Below are positions 35,756 through 43,827 of a stretch of 64,000 nt of DNA, in pieces. The stretch covers positions 21,443-85,442 of the forward strand of contig JAQBPQ010000030.1 of NCBI GenBank assembly GCA_028287445.1, written 5' to 3'. A model generated the notes under the pieces. That model was not told the origin of the DNA and made no database searches. It saw nothing but the letters and a program-made list of their open reading frames with translations. The stretch's first letter is position 1. Every line of letters starts with the position of its first letter. The stretch comes from Cohnella sp. GTDB lineage: Bacteria > Bacillota > Bacilli > Paenibacillales > Paenibacillaceae. Made by a program: the position numbers and the translations under genes.

Positions 35756-36937
35756 TTACCGGTGCGGTATATCTGCGGCTGAGTCGTCGGCCACAGCCAC
35801 GAGCATGCGCGCAGCGACCAGCATCGCCCGTTCATCGATATCGAACCGGGGATGATGATGCGGCGGCGCCATGCCATCCTCCGTGCCGGCTCCGACGAAG
35901 AAAAAGCAGCCGGGTTTTTGTTGCAAATAATAAGAAAAGTCTTCCCCCGCCATGATCGGATCACTGATCTGCATACTTCCCTGTGGGAGCAATGTGGATG
36001 CCACGGCCATCACCCGCTGCGTTTCGGTCTCGTCGTTGACGACGGGCGGATATCCCTCGACATATTGAAAACGGTACTCGGTTCCGTGCATCTCGCATGT
36101 GTGCCGAACGATTTGCTCCAAACGACGGCGCACCAATGCGCGAACCTCAGGGGTGAAGGTCCGAACCGTTCCGCTTAGCCGGCAGCGTTCGGCAATTACG
36201 TTGTTGGCCGTTCCGGCGTGAAGCCGGCCGATCGACACCACCGCCGAGTCCAGCGGATTCACCGCACGCGCGACGATGTTTTGAAGTGCCGAGACCAAGG
36301 CGGCACCGGCGACAAGCGCATCCGCTGCCTGATGCGGCAGCCCGGCATGGCCGCCTCGTCCGATGATTTCCACTTCAAATTCATCGGGACAAGCCATAAA
36401 GGGACCGGATCTTGCCGCCACAATCCCGCAAGCAAGCGGGGACCAGACATGGATGCCGTAAATCGCATCCACTCCGTCGAGTGCCCCTCCTTCAATCATG
36501 CCAACGGCTCCGCCCGGCAGCACTTCCTCGGCGGGTTGAAACAGAAAAATCCGGTTGCCTGCGGTATCTTCCCTGTGCAGGCCGTAATAACGGGCGACCG
36601 CCAGCAGCTGCGAGGTGTGCGCATCGTGGCCGCAGGCATGCATCACCCCGGCAACTGTCGAAGTGTACTCGCAATGTTTCTCATCGCCGATCGGAAGCGC
36701 ATCGATATCCGCGCGAAGCGCGATGGTTCGGCCGGGAAGAGCACCGGTCAACTTCGCGACCACTCCCGTTCCCGCTACGTTGCGGCGCACCTCGAGCCCC
36801 CAGGACTCCAGCAGGTCCGCAATCATTCGCGATGTCTCGAACTCACGGAAAGACAATTCGGGATGGCGGTGAAGATGTCGGCGCCATTGCACCATGTCGG
36901 GATAAAACGACTCCAGCGTTTGCTCCTTCACGATCAA
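35756..36937 (-). CDS. M20-family amidohydrolase
   Basis: A 393-residue zinc or manganese amidohydrolase of the N-acyl-amino-acid / hippurate hydrolase branch. Metal ligands are in HACGHDAHT (residues about 100) and the catalytic glutamate in QPAEEVLPGG; the C-terminal histidine region is present (HHHPRFDID). The TTG start at 36937 is seven bases from GGAGG. Substrate is not determined; N-acetyl-diaminopimelate deacetylase is less likely given the sequence type. Confidence 0.88.
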   Translation of the reverse strand: MIVKEQTLESFYPDMVQWRRHLHRHPELSFREFETSRMIADLLESWGLEVRRNVAGTGVVAKLTGALPGRTIALRADIDALPIGDEKHCEYTSTVAGVMHACGHDAHTSQLLAVARYYGLHREDTAGNRIFLFQPAEEVLPGGAVGMIEGGALDGVDAIYGIHVWSPLACGIVAARSGPFMACPDEFEVEIIGRGGHAGLPHQAADALVAGAALVSALQNIVARAVNPLDSAVVSIGRLHAGTANNVIAERCRLSGTVRTFTPEVRALVRRRLEQIVRHTCEMHGTEYRFQYVEGYPPVVNDETETQRVMAVASTLLPQGSMQISDPIMAGEDFSYYLQQKPGCFFFVGAGTEDGMAPPHHHPRFDIDERAMLVAARMLVAVADDSAADIPHR

Positions 36938-37160
36938 GGTAGCGCCTCCTTCGGTCGGCCGATCCTTGAAATCGCCGATTTTTCATTATTGTATCAGAAA
37001 CACCCGAACGAGTCATCGCCGCAACGACGCTTTTGATCGGCAAACTGTCATCAAACGTTCGCACTTCCCCGGTCCGACAGGCTTGCAGAAGGCAGGCAAA
37101 CCGTCTATGATGAAGGGTGAAAACAAAGGCTTGTTTGGCCTTCTAGAGGAGGAGCTTGAC

Positions 37161-37505
37161 ATGTTACTCGATAATACAGGTTTAAACGGAATGCGGAGCG
37201 ATTTGGCCCATTTGGACGATTCCAGCGAGAAGCTCGGCTTTGTCCGCTGGCAGTGGGAATACCGCCGCGCTACATATGATTTGAAGCTTCACGACGGGAC
37301 GAACGGAGAAGATTATTTCCTCCGCATCAATACCCGCGCAGTGGAAGGCAAGCTGGAAAATCCGGATGCCATCCTTGAAGTCGAAGCCGTCTACATAGGC
37401 CGTGCGACGTTCCCGCACGGACTGGATTATGAATCCCCAATTCCGCAGCCGATCCTGAACACGGCAACCCAGCGCGTGGCGGAATTGAAGCAGTTGCTCG
37501 CCTGA
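37161..37505 (+). CDS. YugN-like family protein
   Basis: A 114-residue soluble protein resembling the YugN family (FLRINTRAVEGKLENPDAILEVE, GLDYE). The role is unknown. The ATG at 37161 has GAGGAGGAG six bases upstream; an in-frame start 18 codons earlier lacks a site. It precedes ftsW by 19 bases and may be co-transcribed with it. Confidence 0.75.
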   Translation: MLLDNTGLNGMRSDLAHLDDSSEKLGFVRWQWEYRRATYDLKLHDGTNGEDYFLRINTRAVEGKLENPDAILEVEAVYIGRATFPHGLDYESPIPQPILNTATQRVAELKQLLA

Positions 37506-37524
37506 GCCGCCGGGGGATAATCCA

Positions 37525-38706
37525 ATGAAAACCCCAGCCACGGGCCAGCGCGGGACGCCGGATTTTTTGCTGCTCATCCTGACGCTTCTGCTCGTCGGCT
37601 TCGGCCTTGTGATGGTATTCAGCGCCAGCTCGAGCATGACCGTCGTATCCGCCAAGTATGGCAACGATGCCTTGTATTTCACGAAAAAACAGCTCATATG
37701 GGCGGGTCTGGGAACGTTCATCATGCTTATTCTGATGAATGTTCCCTACCAAAAATACAAAAAGTGGTTCGCTCCGTTCCTGTTCCTCACGATCGGGATG
37801 CTCATTATGGTTCTATTTGTGGCAAAAGTAACGAACGGCGCCCGAAGCTGGTTCGGGATTGGCGGTTTAGGCATTCAGCCAACCGAATTCGCCAAGCTGG
37901 CGATCATCCTTTATCTGGCAGCCATCATTACGAAGAAGGACGTAAAATTTCGCGAGTACAAGCGTGGTTTGTTACCGGTCATGGTCGTAATCGGATTCAT
38001 CGTCTCTCTGATCTTGCTTCAGCCGGACGTGGGTTCTTGCATCATCTTGCTGCTAAGTGCAACCGCTGTGATCGTGGCCGGTGGCTCGAACCTGAAACAA
38101 GTGTTTTTGACCGCAGTCCTACTGATCGGAATCGGCATACTCGGGTTCAGTATCTACCAACTTACTCATCCGGGTTTCGACGGAGGGTACCGGGGCGCCC
38201 GTTTTACGGCTTTCTTGAATCCACTAGCAGACGAAAGAGGAGCCGGCTTCCAGCTCACCAGGTCTCTGGAAGCGTTCGGTCATGGCGGTCTGACCGGCGC
38301 TGGGCTTGGACATAGCGTACAAAAGCTGTTTTATTTGCCAGAGGCCTACAATGATTTCATTTTCGCCGTCATTGCCGAAGAGTTGGGTTTTATCGGTACG
38401 ACCATTTTCGTTATTTTTTATGTTCTTTTTCTTTGGCGGGCACTGATCGTTGCTCTTCGCTGCCCAGACATATTCGGAACGCTTGTAGGTGTGGGAATCG
38501 TATCTCTGATCGCCATTCAGGCATTAATCAATATGGGCGGCGTCAGTGTAGCCATCCCCCTTACGGGAGTGACACTTCCCTTCATCAGTTACGGTGGTTC
38601 ATCCCTGCTGGTGACCCTGACCGGTATGGGCATTCTGCTCAACGTCTCCCGGGAATATAACCGCGTGGACAGAGACAAGGAACGTCGGCACGTGACGACT
38701 GCCTGA
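37525..38706 (+). CDS. ftsW: FtsW/RodA/SpoVE-family cell-wall polymerase
   Basis: SEDS glycosyltransferase that polymerises lipid II, probably at the septum. 393 residues with about ten membrane helices. SEDS signatures are NGARSWF, QPTEFAKL, QPDVGS, GAGLGHSVQKLFYLPEAYNDFIF and the C-terminal ISYGGSS. Its neighbours ylaN and ylbF/ylbG are also near ftsW in B. subtilis. SpoVE is an alternative name; the sequence alone does not separate the two. Confidence 0.93.
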   Translation: MKTPATGQRGTPDFLLLILTLLLVGFGLVMVFSASSSMTVVSAKYGNDALYFTKKQLIWAGLGTFIMLILMNVPYQKYKKWFAPFLFLTIGMLIMVLFVAKVTNGARSWFGIGGLGIQPTEFAKLAIILYLAAIITKKDVKFREYKRGLLPVMVVIGFIVSLILLQPDVGSCIILLLSATAVIVAGGSNLKQVFLTAVLLIGIGILGFSIYQLTHPGFDGGYRGARFTAFLNPLADERGAGFQLTRSLEAFGHGGLTGAGLGHSVQKLFYLPEAYNDFIFAVIAEELGFIGTTIFVIFYVLFLWRALIVALRCPDIFGTLVGVGIVSLIAIQALINMGGVSVAIPLTGVTLPFISYGGSSLLVTLTGMGILLNVSREYNRVDRDKERRHVTTA

Positions 38707-38711
38707 TACGG

Positions 38712-38744
38712 AAACACTTCCGGCAATGACCGGGAGTGTTTTTT
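38712..38744 (+). terminator. Intrinsic terminator of ftsW
   Basis: AACACTTCCGG-CAATGA-CCGGGAGTGTT with a following T run. Confidence 0.85.
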
Positions 38745-38828
38745 ATAGCCGGTTGCGAACACTGTAAACTATCGTATGAGGTAAGAATTTCATCTGTGTG
38801 ATGAGCCGATCAATCAACAGATACAAGT

Positions 38829-38923
38829 ATAAACGGCTGTCGCCGTCCTTGGATGGCAGCATACGTTTATGTCGGTGACGTTTTCAGAAAAGTACAGGTG
38901 ACAACTTATACTTTCTGAAACGT
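38829..38923 (+). repeat. Structured intergenic element, copy A
   Basis: ATAAACGGCTGTCGCCGTC (38829-38847) and GTTTATGTCGG (38865-38875) are identical to blocks in copy B (41111-41204). The first hairpin pairs ATAAACG with CGTTTAT and, inside, GCCGTC with GATGGC around a CTTG loop. A second long hairpin pairs ACGTTTTCAGAAAAGTA with TACTTTCTGAAACGT. It lies after the ftsW terminator and ends two bases before the Asp23 terminator. Strand is assigned arbitrarily. Confidence 0.75.
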
Positions 38924-38925
38924 TC

Positions 38926-38955
38926 AAAAAGGGCCAACCCGATGGCTGGCCCTTT
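38926..38955 (-). terminator. Intrinsic terminator of the second Asp23 gene
   Basis: AAAGGGCCA-GCCATCGGGT-TGGCCCTTT followed by Ts on the minus strand. Confidence 0.85.
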
Positions 38956-38962
38956 ACCTCAC

Positions 38963-39343
38963 TTACTTTACCCGGTTCAATTCTTCGATTTCCTCATCCT
39001 TGAAGGTGACGCCTTCCACCTTCACGTTCACTTCGACCACGTGAAGGCCGGTCATGTTCTCGACGGTTTCCCTGACGTTATCCTGCAAGCGGCGGCCGAC
39101 CTCGTGGATTGGAATACCGTATTGGACGACGATGCGCAAGTCGATGGCCGCCTCCACTTGGCCGACTTCGACGGAAACGCCCTTCTGTGCGTTGCGGCCG
39201 CTGAGCCGTTTGGCCAGTCCTTCCGATATACCGCCCGACATGGCGGCGATGCCCGGCGTTTCCAACGCCGCGAGCCCGGCGATGGTGGCGACAACGTCAT
39301 CGGATATACGAATGAAACCTGCTTGCACCAATTCTTCCGTCAT
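38963..39343 (-). CDS. Asp23/Gls24 family envelope stress protein
   Basis: A 126-residue Asp23-family protein (EELVQAGFIRISDDVVATIAGLAALE; GIPIHEVGRRLQDNVRETVE; VVEVNVKVEGVTF). It is more like Asp23 proper than the shorter copy at 4336-4695. Membrane-anchored partners (AmaP type) are not seen next to it. The ATG at 39343 is ten bases from GGGAG. It ends just before a strong terminator. Confidence 0.88.
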   Translation of the reverse strand: MTEELVQAGFIRISDDVVATIAGLAALETPGIAAMSGGISEGLAKRLSGRNAQKGVSVEVGQVEAAIDLRIVVQYGIPIHEVGRRLQDNVRETVENMTGLHVVEVNVKVEGVTFKDEEIEELNRVK

Positions 39344-39438
39344 GGCGGCCACTCTCCCGAACCTTTAATGTTTTCATTGTACTGGAAGAACCCGCCAGAA
39401 GCAACCGATTCCACTTCTCTTCCCGCCTGCCGGCCGCA

Positions 39439-39467
39439 TTTACTTGACTACGGCTTTTCGCTATAGT
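39439..39467 (+). promoter_or_regulatory. Likely promoter of the Ca2+/H+ antiporter
   Basis: TTTACT and TATAGT separated by 17 bases, about 50 bases before the start codon. Confidence 0.5.
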
Positions 39468-39519
39468 TTAGGAGAAAATGTGATGTCCTCCCTATTTGAC
39501 TACAACGAGGTGTCTAGAC

Positions 39520-40578
39520 ATGAAAAAGCTGTTCTTCCCCCTGCTGATCGCTGCTTTCGCTCTAAGCGCAGCCGCTCATTTTCTCCATTTCGGTGCGATT
39601 CCGGAGTTTATCCTGTCCGCCGTTGCGATTGTTTTCGTAGCCGGTTTCCTAGGCAAAGCGACTGAATCGGTCGCCCATTATGCCGGCCAGCGTTTGGGCG
39701 GCTTTCTCAACGCCACCTTCGGCAACGCGGCGGAGCTGATCATTTCTATTTTCCTGATCAAAGAAGGATTGTTTGATATTGTCAAAGCCAGCTTAACGGG
39801 CTCGATCATCGGCAATCTGCTGCTCGTGCTTGGCGCCAGCGCCTTGGCCGGCGGCCTCAAATACAAAGAGCAGAAGTTCAACATCCACCTGGCCGGCCAG
39901 AATGCCTCTCTTATGTTGCTGGGGATCATCGCGCTGTTTATTCCGGCCGTATTCGTGAAAACGGAAAAATTCCCGGCCAACGAAACGTTAACGCTGAGCC
40001 TTATTGTGGCGGGCTGTCTGATCCTCGCCTATGTGGGCTGGCTGATTTATTCCATGTTCACGCATAAGGATTTTCTGGAAGACCACGAAGACACTCAGGC
40101 CGATCACGGAGAGGAACCGGCATGGTCTCGCAACAAGTCCATCCTGTATCTGGTGCTCGCCACCGTTATGGTAGCTTTCGTGAGCGAATGGCTTGTCCGT
40201 ACGCTGCACGTTTTCACCGACCGGTTCGGTCTTTCGGAGTTATTCGTCGGAGCGTTCCTCGTGGCCATCATCGGTAACGCCGCCGAGCACAGCGCAGCAA
40301 TCATGCTGGCGATGAAAAACAAAATGGGCGCCGCCGTTGAAATCGCCGTAGGCAGCAGTCTTCAGATTGCACTGTTTGTCGCACCTGTGCTCGTATTCAT
40401 CAGTCTTCTGTTCAACAAACATATGAACCTGATTTTCTCGACCATTGAACTGGCGGCCATCGCCGTTGCCGTTCTAATCGCCACCTCAATCTCACGAGAC
40501 GGCTCCACCACTTGGTATGAAGGCAAACTGTTGCTGATCGTTTACATCATTCTGGGTGTTGCTTTTTATTTCGTGTAA
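39520..40578 (+). CDS. cax: Calcium/proton exchanger
   Basis: A 352-residue CAX-family antiporter with about 11 membrane helices. Two inverted alpha-repeats are seen: GNAAELIISIFLIKEG and GNAAEHSAAIMLAMKN, each with the ion-binding glutamate; an acidic loop (FLEDHEDTQADHGEE) lies between. It probably exports Ca2+ at the cost of protons. GAGGTG precedes the ATG. Single gene with terminator. Confidence 0.92.
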   Translation: MKKLFFPLLIAAFALSAAAHFLHFGAIPEFILSAVAIVFVAGFLGKATESVAHYAGQRLGGFLNATFGNAAELIISIFLIKEGLFDIVKASLTGSIIGNLLLVLGASALAGGLKYKEQKFNIHLAGQNASLMLLGIIALFIPAVFVKTEKFPANETLTLSLIVAGCLILAYVGWLIYSMFTHKDFLEDHEDTQADHGEEPAWSRNKSILYLVLATVMVAFVSEWLVRTLHVFTDRFGLSELFVGAFLVAIIGNAAEHSAAIMLAMKNKMGAAVEIAVGSSLQIALFVAPVLVFISLLFNKHMNLIFSTIELAAIAVAVLIATSISRDGSTTWYEGKLLLIVYIILGVAFYFV

Positions 40579-40585
40579 TCGCTAA

Positions 40586-40609
40586 GCGGGCTAGCCCCGC
40601 CCTTTTTTT
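40586..40609 (+). terminator. Intrinsic terminator of the antiporter gene
   Basis: GCGGG-CTAGC-CCCGC followed by a seven-T run. Confidence 0.85.
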
Positions 40610-40625
40610 GGTGGAACGCAACCTA

Positions 40626-40659
40626 TAAAAATGACGGTCGACCACAAGGTCAACCGTCA
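40626..40659 (-). terminator. Intrinsic terminator of ylaN
   Basis: TGACGGTTGACC-TTGT-GGTCGACCGTCA (one wobble) followed by five Ts on the minus strand. Confidence 0.88.
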
Positions 40660-40689
40660 CAAATTCGAAGATAGCGGAGCACGATTCGG

Positions 40690-40986
40690 CTACTCTATTT
40701 TTTGATTCAATGCTTCGTACAACAAGGCCAAATTTCGTTCCAGCTGACTGACCAGCAGCTTGCCGGAGCCTTCTTCCATCAATCCGGTACGTACCGCGAA
40801 ATCGACCGCTCGAGAAAAGCCGTACATTTGCGTATCCAGCACTTCTTCGTAAAGCGGGCATTGGCGGGTTGTCAGATTTTCCATCTGGATGGAGATCAGC
40901 TTCTCGATTTTATCGGCATCATCCTGCAGCAGGCGGAGCGCCTTCTGCTTCAGGTTCATAATCGTATCCGTCTCCAGTGAAGCCAT
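40690..40986 (-). CDS. ylaN: YlaN family protein (DUF1507)
   Basis: A 98-residue helical protein with the family core QMENLTTRQCPLYEEVLDTQMYGFSRAVDFAVR. In B. subtilis ylaN is essential in iron-poor conditions, and YlaN interacts with Fur. The ATG at 40986 is five bases from GGGGGAG; a GTG two codons upstream is less well placed. It shares the region with ftsW as in B. subtilis, and copy B of the structured repeat lies upstream. Confidence 0.92.
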   Translation of the reverse strand: MASLETDTIMNLKQKALRLLQDDADKIEKLISIQMENLTTRQCPLYEEVLDTQMYGFSRAVDFAVRTGLMEEGSGKLLVSQLERNLALLYEALNQKIE

Positions 40987-41110
40987 TCCCACTCCCCCTG
41001 TGCCATACTCCCATTCATCTTTATCCCTTCATATTAGACGAAATTGCAGTGAAGTACAAGGACGGGGCGTCATAGAGACAACCCGGTCACGAGATTAGCG
41101 AGGAACAAGG

Positions 41111-41204
41111 ATAAACGGCTGTCGCCGTCGTCTTCACGACGGTAGATGTTTATGTCGGAGATCATTCAGAGATGAGCGCTTCAGCTTATAAATCCTGTAT
41201 GATC
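41111..41204 (+). repeat. Structured intergenic element, copy B
   Basis: Shares the exact blocks ATAAACGGCTGTCGCCGTC (41111-41129) and GTTTATGTCGG (41148-41158) with copy A. Hairpin: ATAAAC with GTTTAT, enclosing GCCGTCGT-CTTC-ACGACGGT. The stem bases differ from copy A but pairing is kept. A second, weaker hairpin joins GATCAT (41160-41165) to ATGATC (41199-41204). It ends three bases before the terminator of the HPr-like gene and lies upstream of ylaN. Confidence 0.75.
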
Positions 41205-41207
41205 GAC

Positions 41208-41239
41208 AAAAAGCACCCCGTCACGAACGGACGGGGTGC
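41208..41239 (-). terminator. Intrinsic terminator of the HPr-like gene
   Basis: GCACCCCGTC-CGTTCGT-GACGGGGTGC followed by five Ts on the minus strand. Confidence 0.88.
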
Positions 41240-41254
41240 CCTCAAACGCATGAA

Positions 41255-41494
41255 TTATTCCATTACTTTGACGTTCAGGTTATGCTTGGCGAACACCGCC
41301 GCCACTGCTTGCTTAGCCTCTTCCGCGTCCGGACCGTGCACATGAAGCTCGTATGCATGGTTGCCTACCAAAGTGGTGAACAGGCCCAGAATGCTTTTCA
41401 CGTCGATGTACTTGTTTTCGGCTTGGAGCACGACGGAAGAACGAAATTTGTTCGCCGTTTGGGACAATTCGACGATTGCCGCGTTGTTGGACAT
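41255..41494 (-). CDS. HPr-like protein lacking the phospho-histidine (Crh-like)
   Basis: A 79-residue protein of the HPr fold. Aligned by eye with B. subtilis HPr, position His15 is Asn3 here and Arg17/Pro18 are alanines, so PEP-dependent phosphotransfer is not possible. The Ser46 region (DVKSILG, Ser34 here) is kept, as in Crh, which serves only as a CcpA co-regulator after HprK phosphorylation. The N-terminus is shorter than HPr by about 12 residues. The start has GGAGG seven bases upstream. A CcpA co-factor role is inferred, not shown. HprK is not in the window. Confidence 0.8.
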   Translation of the reverse strand: MSNNAAIVELSQTANKFRSSVVLQAENKYIDVKSILGLFTTLVGNHAYELHVHGPDAEEAKQAVAAVFAKHNLNVKVME

Positions 41495-41574
41495 CGGAAT
41501 CCCTCCAAATTATAGGGTTGAACTTGCTTCCCTCATAATACTTGTTAGAGCGAAGGCATGCAAGGGTTAACCTA

Positions 41575-42690
41575 TTATTTTAAGGCGTCCGGATTGAGGC
41601 TTTGCAGCTCAGGAATGACGAAGAGGCCGTCTTTGCGGATCAGCCGATCGTCGAAATAAATCTCACCGCCGCCATAATCCGGACGCTGGATCAGAACCAG
41701 ATCCCAGTGAACGGAGGAGCGGTTGCCGTTGTCGGTATCCTCGTATGCCTGTCCCGGTGTAAAATGCAGACTTCCGGCGATTTTCTCGTCGAATAGCGTG
41801 TCTTTCATCGGGTGCAAAATATACGGGTTGAAGCCGAGACTGAATTCGCCGATATAACGGGCTCCCTCGTCTGTGTCAAGCAATGCGTTGATTCGATCCG
41901 TGTCGTTGGCGGTGGCTTCAACGATTTTGCCGTTTTCGAAACGGAATTTTACATTTTCGAAAGTGAAGCCGTTATACACACTTTGGGTGTTGTAGGAAAG
42001 CGTGCCGTTAACGGAGTCGCGCACCGGGCAAGAGTACACTTCACCGTCCGGGATGTTTCGTTCGCCGGAACATTTTTTGGCGCCGATGCCCTTGATGGAG
42101 AAGGTTAAATCCGTTCCCGGTCCCTTGATCTGAACTTTGCCGGTCCGTTTCATCAAGTCCGCCAACGGATCCATGGCCTGGTCCATTTTGGCGTAATCCA
42201 GGTTGCAGACGTCAAAATAAAAATCTTCGAACGCCTCTGTGGACATCTGGGCCAACTGCGCCATGGAGTCGCTTGGGTAACGAAGCACGACCCATTTGGT
42301 TTTCTTTACCCGCTGTTCACTATGTATCGGATGGCGATAAATACGGTCATATCGTTTGTACGAGTCGGAAGGAACATCCGCCAATTCGTTGACATTGGTT
42401 CCCGACCGGATGCCGATGTAGCCTTGCATCTGTTTCATCCGCTCCAAATCGTAAGCGGCCCATGTTTCCATCATTTCCGGTGTTGCATTCCGAAGCAGCG
42501 CCCGCTCTACCGATTTGTCCGTAATTTCGACGAAGGGACGGCCCCCTCTCTGCGCCACTTCTTCGATGATGCAATTCAGAAGCTCGCGCTCGGATCCGAT
42601 CATTTCAATCAATACGTTTTCGCCGGGCTGCACCTTGATGGAATATCCCACCAAATTGGCCGCCAACTGTTGCAATCTCGGGTCTCGCAT
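41575..42690 (-). CDS. Aminopeptidase, peptidase family M29
   Basis: A 371-residue metallo-aminopeptidase of the AmpS/AmpT type (thermophilic aminopeptidase family). The N-terminal domain (residues about 1-170) is followed by metal-ligand regions GERNIPDGEVY, GEFSLGFNP and NRSSVHWDLV. Shorter than some members but the M29 core is complete. AAGGAGG precedes the ATG. Probably cytoplasmic peptide turnover. Confidence 0.92.
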   Translation of the reverse strand: MRDPRLQQLAANLVGYSIKVQPGENVLIEMIGSERELLNCIIEEVAQRGGRPFVEITDKSVERALLRNATPEMMETWAAYDLERMKQMQGYIGIRSGTNVNELADVPSDSYKRYDRIYRHPIHSEQRVKKTKWVVLRYPSDSMAQLAQMSTEAFEDFYFDVCNLDYAKMDQAMDPLADLMKRTGKVQIKGPGTDLTFSIKGIGAKKCSGERNIPDGEVYSCPVRDSVNGTLSYNTQSVYNGFTFENVKFRFENGKIVEATANDTDRINALLDTDEGARYIGEFSLGFNPYILHPMKDTLFDEKIAGSLHFTPGQAYEDTDNGNRSSVHWDLVLIQRPDYGGGEIYFDDRLIRKDGLFVIPELQSLNPDALK

Positions 42691-42724
42691 GATTATTCCT
42701 CCTTGATTAGGTATGAATGAGCTG

Positions 42725-43489
42725 CTACATCTTGCTTCTTATTGTACCATTCGGACCGCCGCGCAGGAAATTGGTCTCGGTAACCCGTTTCTCCCGCAAT
42801 GTCTTTCCGTTCCATTCATAGGCCAGCTCGGTCTCTTCTTTCATCTGGCGGGGGAACCAGGTATTCCGGTCGGCAGTCCAAAGGCATAGGGTCTTCACAT
42901 GCAAAGTGGACAGCGCCTTGTTCAAGTTTCGACCGGCTTGGTCCAATACGGTTGCCGCTTGATTTCTACTTGCGCTGCTCAGCGTTTTTCCCTTTATTTC
43001 GGTTCTCAGCCCGCTGAGTTCCGCCCGCAGCCCCTCTGCAACTCTCCTTTTAGCGGCATTGTCGTTCAGCTTGACCAACAGCCGCACGTTTCCGTCCGCA
43101 TACGGCTGGTCGGCATATACCACTTGAGCCGTGCCATGATGTACTTCATCCAACAACTGCAACGGCTGAAAACGGGCTGGACTTTGCTGACCTCCGGCTG
43201 CCCGAATTCGGACGAGCGGCGCGCCTTCGGACCATTTGAGGTTGAAGTTTCCGTGCCCGGTCACTTCTCCTTCGTAACGGGATTTGCCCGCCATCACCCC
43301 ATTCGGATCGAAAATGGACACTTGCCCCGCCACTCTATACCGATCGCTGCCGGACAAAGCCGAAGCCGACAGGGCAAACGCCTTTTCCGGCGGCATTGCG
43401 GACACTCCCGGCCTGCATCCGGTCAATAACGAAATCGCGCATAACATGGCCAATCCCGCAATCACAGGCTTTCGTTGGTCTCTTCGCAA
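42725..43489 (-). CDS. Putative lipoprotein of unknown function
   Basis: A 254-residue product whose N-terminus is a lipoprotein signal (basic RRDQRK, hydrophobic VIAGLAMLCAISLL, lipobox LTGC). The mature part is rich in beta strands, with VAGQVSIFDPNGV and YEGEVTGHGNFNLKW reminiscent of LolA/LppX-like folds, but I cannot assign a family. A TTG start at 43489 with a GGGGGG tract upstream fits the signal peptide; a longer frame would bury it. Divergent from rpsD. Confidence 0.75.
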   Translation of the reverse strand: MRRDQRKPVIAGLAMLCAISLLTGCRPGVSAMPPEKAFALSASALSGSDRYRVAGQVSIFDPNGVMAGKSRYEGEVTGHGNFNLKWSEGAPLVRIRAAGGQQSPARFQPLQLLDEVHHGTAQVVYADQPYADGNVRLLVKLNDNAAKRRVAEGLRAELSGLRTEIKGKTLSSASRNQAATVLDQAGRNLNKALSTLHVKTLCLWTADRNTWFPRQMKEETELAYEWNGKTLREKRVTETNFLRGGPNGTIRSKM

Positions 43490-43619
43490 CGGAAACCCCC
43501 CTTTCCTTTTCAAGGTAGGCTTTCCCCTTTCTCTCCGCTTATACAGACACCCTGACACAAGAAAAACCCCCGTTTCTTGGACGGCCGGTGGGTTACTTGA
43601 ATTCATCATCCGTATCATC

Positions 43620-43647
43620 TTGACAATAGCGTGCAAATTCTTATAAT
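43620..43647 (+). promoter_or_regulatory. Strong sigma-A promoter of rpsD
   Basis: Perfect TTGACA and TATAAT hexamers separated by 16 bases, about 180 bases upstream of rpsD. Confidence 0.88.
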
Positions 43648-43654
43648 ATAAGTC

Positions 43655-43827
43655 TTGATGAATATTGGGCGAACAATGCGTGCTCCACCCTCTTGGGTTT
43701 CCCACTGGCAGGCTGCGGCTGAACATCCTGACCGGAACCGGACGTCACGTCATGGTTGCGGAGAAATCCGGCGCGAGCGAACCCTATTTTCAAAAAAATC
43801 CCCTTTTGAAAAAGGAGTCTGCATAAT
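43655..43827 (+). promoter_or_regulatory. Long rpsD leader with a perfect inverted repeat near the ribosome-binding site
   Basis: About 173 untranslated bases precede rpsD. TTTTCAAAA and TTTTGAAAA form a nine-pair hairpin just before AAAAGGAG. Firmicute rpsD leaders can be bound by S4 for autoregulation; a site here is plausible. With the promoter it fills the 338-base space between the lipoprotein gene and rpsD; I see no other gene there. Confidence 0.6.

Noticed and set aside
41111-41204. CRISPR-type repeat
   Set aside because: Only two copies 2.3 kb apart, each a compound hairpin; no spacer array or cas gene.
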